DNA from: Marinosulfonomonas sp.
GTDB taxonomy: Bacteria; Pseudomonadota; Alphaproteobacteria; Rhodobacterales; Rhodobacteraceae
Direction: 5' to 3'
Length of the DNA: 7,102 nucleotides
Assembly (NCBI GenBank): GCA_015494385.1
Contig: WGBJ01000049.1
Span: forward strand, 1 to 7,102
Made by a program: the position numbers and the translations under genes. Shown piece by piece: positions 5,255 through 7,102 of this stretch; positions within the stretch are counted from its first letter, which is position 1; each line of letters opens with the position of its first letter. The notes under the pieces are model-generated. The model saw nothing but the letters and a program-made list of their open reading frames with translations, was not told where the DNA came from and ran no database searches.

Positions 5255-6376
5255 ATGCATCAGCCGGTTATTTCGGGGACGGGGGTTTTTACACCGTCCG
5301 AAACCATCTCAAACGAAGAACTGGTTGAGGCGTTCAATGCCTATGTGGACCTTTTCAACGAGGAAAACAAAGCGGCTATCGAGGCCGGAGAGGTCGAGGC
5401 CAAAGCCTATTCCAGCGTTGATTTTATCGTGGCGGCCAGCGGTATTCACCAGCGTTATGTGATGGATAAAACCGGTATTCTGGACCCCAAAGTGATGCAT
5501 CCTTTGTTGCGGCAAAGGTCGGATGACGAGCCGGGGATCATGGCGGAAATGGCGCTGGATGCTTGCACCAAGGCGTTGAAATCAGCCGGAAAATCGCCCG
5601 AGGATGTGGATGCGGTGATTGTGGCGGCCTCCAATATGGAGCGGGCCTATCCGGCGATTGCGATCGAAGTGCAGGAGTTGTTGGGCATCAATGGTTTCGG
5701 CTTTGATATGAATGTGGCCTGTTCGTCCGCGACTTTTGGCATACAGGCGGCGGCGGATATGATCCGGTCGGGTTCGGCACGGGCCATTCTGGTGGTGAAT
5801 CCTGAAATCTGTTCCGGCCATCTGGAGTGGCGGGACCGCGATTGCCATTTTATTTTCGGCGATGTTTGCACGGCCACTCTGGTTGAGCGCAAAGAGGATG
5901 CAGCGGGCGAGCATTTCGATATTATTTCCACCCGTTGCCTGACGCAGTTTTCCAATAACATCCGAAACAACAACGGATTTTTACGCCGCTCGCGCCCGGA
6001 CGGGGTGAAGGACCGGCGCGATATGCAGTTCATGCAGAACGGGCGCAAGGTGTTCAAAGAGGTGCTGCCGATTGTCGCCAAACATATGCTGGGGCATATG
6101 GAGGACAACGGGGTCGCGCCCGCCGATCTGCGCCGGATGTGGCTGCATCAGGCCAACAAGGCGATGAATGATTTCATTGGCAAAAAGGTGCTGGGACGGG
6201 TGCCCCAAGCGGGTGAGCAGCCGAATATTCTGCAGGATTATGCCAACACGTCCTCGGCGGGGTCGATCATTGCGTTCTCGAAATATTCGGATGATTTTGA
6301 GAGCGGAGATGTGGGGATTATCTGTTCGTTCGGGGCAGGGTATTCGGTGGGATCGGTGATTGTCAGGAAGGCGTAA
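5255..6376 (+). CDS. beta-ketoacyl-ACP synthase III, long form (FabH-like)
   Basis: The 373-residue thiolase-fold enzyme should condense an acyl-CoA with malonyl-ACP to start or prime fatty acid synthesis in the cytosol. The KAS III triad is complete: C156 in NVACSSATFGIQ, H298 in WLHQAN and N331 in YANTSSAG. The C-terminal SFGAGYSVGSVIV is typical. It is over 50 residues longer than E. coli FabH (317). The extra sequence is mostly near residues 25-60 and 70-95, and the usual FGDGAGA strand reads FGDVCTA (201-207). This long form recalls Pseudomonas PA3286 (FabH2), which takes octanoyl-CoA from beta-oxidation into synthesis. That comparison is from memory, so the true FabH role is not assumed. 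ATG 5255 follows ACAGGAG (5241-5247) with a 7-nt spacer. The frame opens 18 codons earlier, but that stretch (MTFFRSRG...) is unlike the family. It is probably transcribed from its own promoter and ends towards a convergent gene. Confidence 0.9.
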   Translation: MHQPVISGTGVFTPSETISNEELVEAFNAYVDLFNEENKAAIEAGEVEAKAYSSVDFIVAASGIHQRYVMDKTGILDPKVMHPLLRQRSDDEPGIMAEMALDACTKALKSAGKSPEDVDAVIVAASNMERAYPAIAIEVQELLGINGFGFDMNVACSSATFGIQAAADMIRSGSARAILVVNPEICSGHLEWRDRDCHFIFGDVCTATLVERKEDAAGEHFDIISTRCLTQFSNNIRNNNGFLRRSRPDGVKDRRDMQFMQNGRKVFKEVLPIVAKHMLGHMEDNGVAPADLRRMWLHQANKAMNDFIGKKVLGRVPQAGEQPNILQDYANTSSAGSIIAFSKYSDDFESGDVGIICSFGAGYSVGSVIVRKA

Positions 6377-6416
6377 CGCCGGATCGCTTTGTTAAACCGT
6401 AAACGCTGTTAATGGC

Positions 6417-6489
6417 GTAGGGCGGGGTTTACCCCGCCACTATTCGCAATTTTCAACTGGTCTGGAAGGCGGGGTGAACCCCGCCCTAC
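6417..6489. repeat. REP/BIME-like inverted pair of palindromes between convergent genes
   Basis: Two 22-base units (6417-6438 and 6468-6489) are reverse complements of each other with one mismatch. Each is itself a hairpin: GGCGGGGT/ACCCCGCC around a 2-nt loop (6421-6438), and GGCGGGGT/ACCCCGCC with GA between in the mirror unit (6468-6485). A 29-bp spacer (6439-6467) lies between them. The layout is that of a bacterial interspersed mosaic element and could act as a bidirectional transcription end for the KAS III gene and the aldehyde dehydrogenase gene. The right unit contains the stop codon of the latter. No long T run follows either hairpin. Confidence 0.8.
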
Positions 6490-7102
6490 TCTACCCAGCC
6501 GCTGACCGATTTCACTTCCAGAAAATCATCCAGCCCCCAAACGCCACCTTCGCGCCCGTTGCCGGACTGTTTATAGCCGCCAAATGGCGCACCGGCCCCG
6601 CGGGATGTGCCGTTGATCTCGACCATACCCGAGCGCAGCACACGCGCCGCGCGGTTGGCTTTGGCGTGGTCTGTGGTCTGGACATAATTGGTCAGCCCGT
6701 AAACCGTGTCATTGGCCATTTCCAGCGCCTGTTCTTCGGTATCGAACGGGATGATCGACAGCACAGGGCCAAAGATTTCCTGCTGGGCAATCGCCATGTC
6801 ATTGCTGACATCGGCAAACACCGTCGGGCGCACATAATAGCCGCGGTTCAACCCGTCGGGGCGGCCCAGACCACCGGCGACCAGACGGGCGCCTTCATCA
6901 ATGCCCTTCTGGATCATATCCTGAATTTTGTTGTATTGCAGTTCCGAGACCACGGGGCCGATGTGGCGGCCTTCCTTGTCGGCGGGACCGACCTTGATGG
7001 AATTGGCAACCTCGGCGGCGGTTTCGACCGCCTGATCATAGACCGAGCGTTCCACCAGCATCCGCGTGGGCGCATTGCACGACTGGCCCGAGTTCTGCAT
7101 GC
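6486..7102 (-). CDS. NAD(P)+-dependent aldehyde dehydrogenase, C-terminal part (5' truncated by window)
   Basis: About 205 residues of the catalytic and C-terminal region are present, compared with roughly 480 in a full ALDH; the cofactor-binding N-terminal part lies past the window edge. The catalytic Cys is in NSGQSCNAPTR, encoded at 7079-7077. Further family motifs are QQEIFGPVLSIIPF, where the conserved Glu contacts the cofactor ribose, then NDTVYGLTNYV, SGMVEINGT and PFGGYKQSGNGREGG. The Met codon at 7100 is internal, not the start, because it sits only seven residues before the active-site Cys. The substrate cannot be fixed from this part. The protein ends in SGWVE at TAG (6488-6486), and that stop lies inside the right unit of the REP-like element. 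The gene is convergent with the KAS III gene. The class is certain; the specific aldehyde is unknown. Confidence 0.93.
   Translation of the reverse strand, partial: MQNSGQSCNAPTRMLVERSVYDQAVETAAEVANSIKVGPADKEGRHIGPVVSELQYNKIQDMIQKGIDEGARLVAGGLGRPDGLNRGYYVRPTVFADVSNDMAIAQQEIFGPVLSIIPFDTEEQALEMANDTVYGLTNYVQTTDHAKANRAARVLRSGMVEINGTSRGAGAPFGGYKQSGNGREGGVWGLDDFLEVKSVSGWVE

Noticed and set aside
6392..6412. Two TTAA boxes resembling a CtrA site
   Set aside because: The spacing is 13 bp where CtrA full sites have 7 bp, and the position is downstream of a gene end, not in a promoter.
7098..7100. Met codon at 7100 as the start of the aldehyde dehydrogenase
   Set aside because: It lies only seven residues before the catalytic cysteine. 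A full aldehyde dehydrogenase has a cofactor domain before it, so the gene continues beyond the window.

Overview
The window looks like an ordinary chromosomal segment of an alphaproteobacterium, most likely a member of the Rhodobacteraceae (Roseobacter group). The evidence is high GC coding sequence with long antisense shadow frames, the style of the proteins, an RsbV/RsbW-type pair of the kind called RbaV/RbaW in Rhodobacter, and intergenic elements that resemble (from memory) ones repeated in this family. It carries six complete genes and one truncated gene at each edge. No phage, transposase, CRISPR array, tRNA or rRNA was seen.

Left part (1-2723). The last 20 codons of an unidentified + strand gene end at 63 and converge, 6 bp apart, on a minus-strand gamma-glutamyltransferase-fold Ntn hydrolase (70-1650). 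That enzyme keeps its nucleophilic Thr but has lost most residues that bind glutamate in E. coli GGT, so it is probably an HpxW/YwrD-like amidohydrolase and not a true GGT. After a 242-bp intergenic stretch come two minus-strand genes. These are rbaV (STAS anti-anti-sigma factor, 2379-2723) and rbaW (anti-sigma kinase with a TTG start, 1893-2345). They form a partner-switching pair whose reading frames are in register and only 33 bp apart.

Middle part (2724-5197). A 103-bp divergent region separates rbaV from a rightward run. The run holds a biosynthetic-type thiolase (2827-4005), then a GTG-started free methionine-(R)-sulfoxide reductase msrC (4007-4453) one base after the thiolase stop. Next is a short structured intergenic element with an 8-G run and several hairpins, then rluA (4547-5197). 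The rluA start codon lies in a perfect 9-bp inverted repeat and has no clear Shine-Dalgarno sequence.

Right part (5198-7102). A long-form beta-ketoacyl-ACP synthase III (5255-6376) has its own good ribosome binding site and a possible promoter. It converges on the C-terminal part of an aldehyde dehydrogenase (6486-7102, minus, cut by the window edge). Between them lies a REP/BIME-like pair of inverted palindromes, one of which supplies the stop codon of the aldehyde dehydrogenase.

The genes do not form one pathway. Thiolase and KAS III both handle acyl-CoA/acyl-ACP condensation, and the rest are housekeeping (rRNA/tRNA modification, methionine repair) or regulatory. No clearly new system was found. 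The best leads are the substrate-pocket changes in the GGT-like enzyme, the compact rbaV/rbaW arrangement, the hairpin over the rluA start, and the REP pair.
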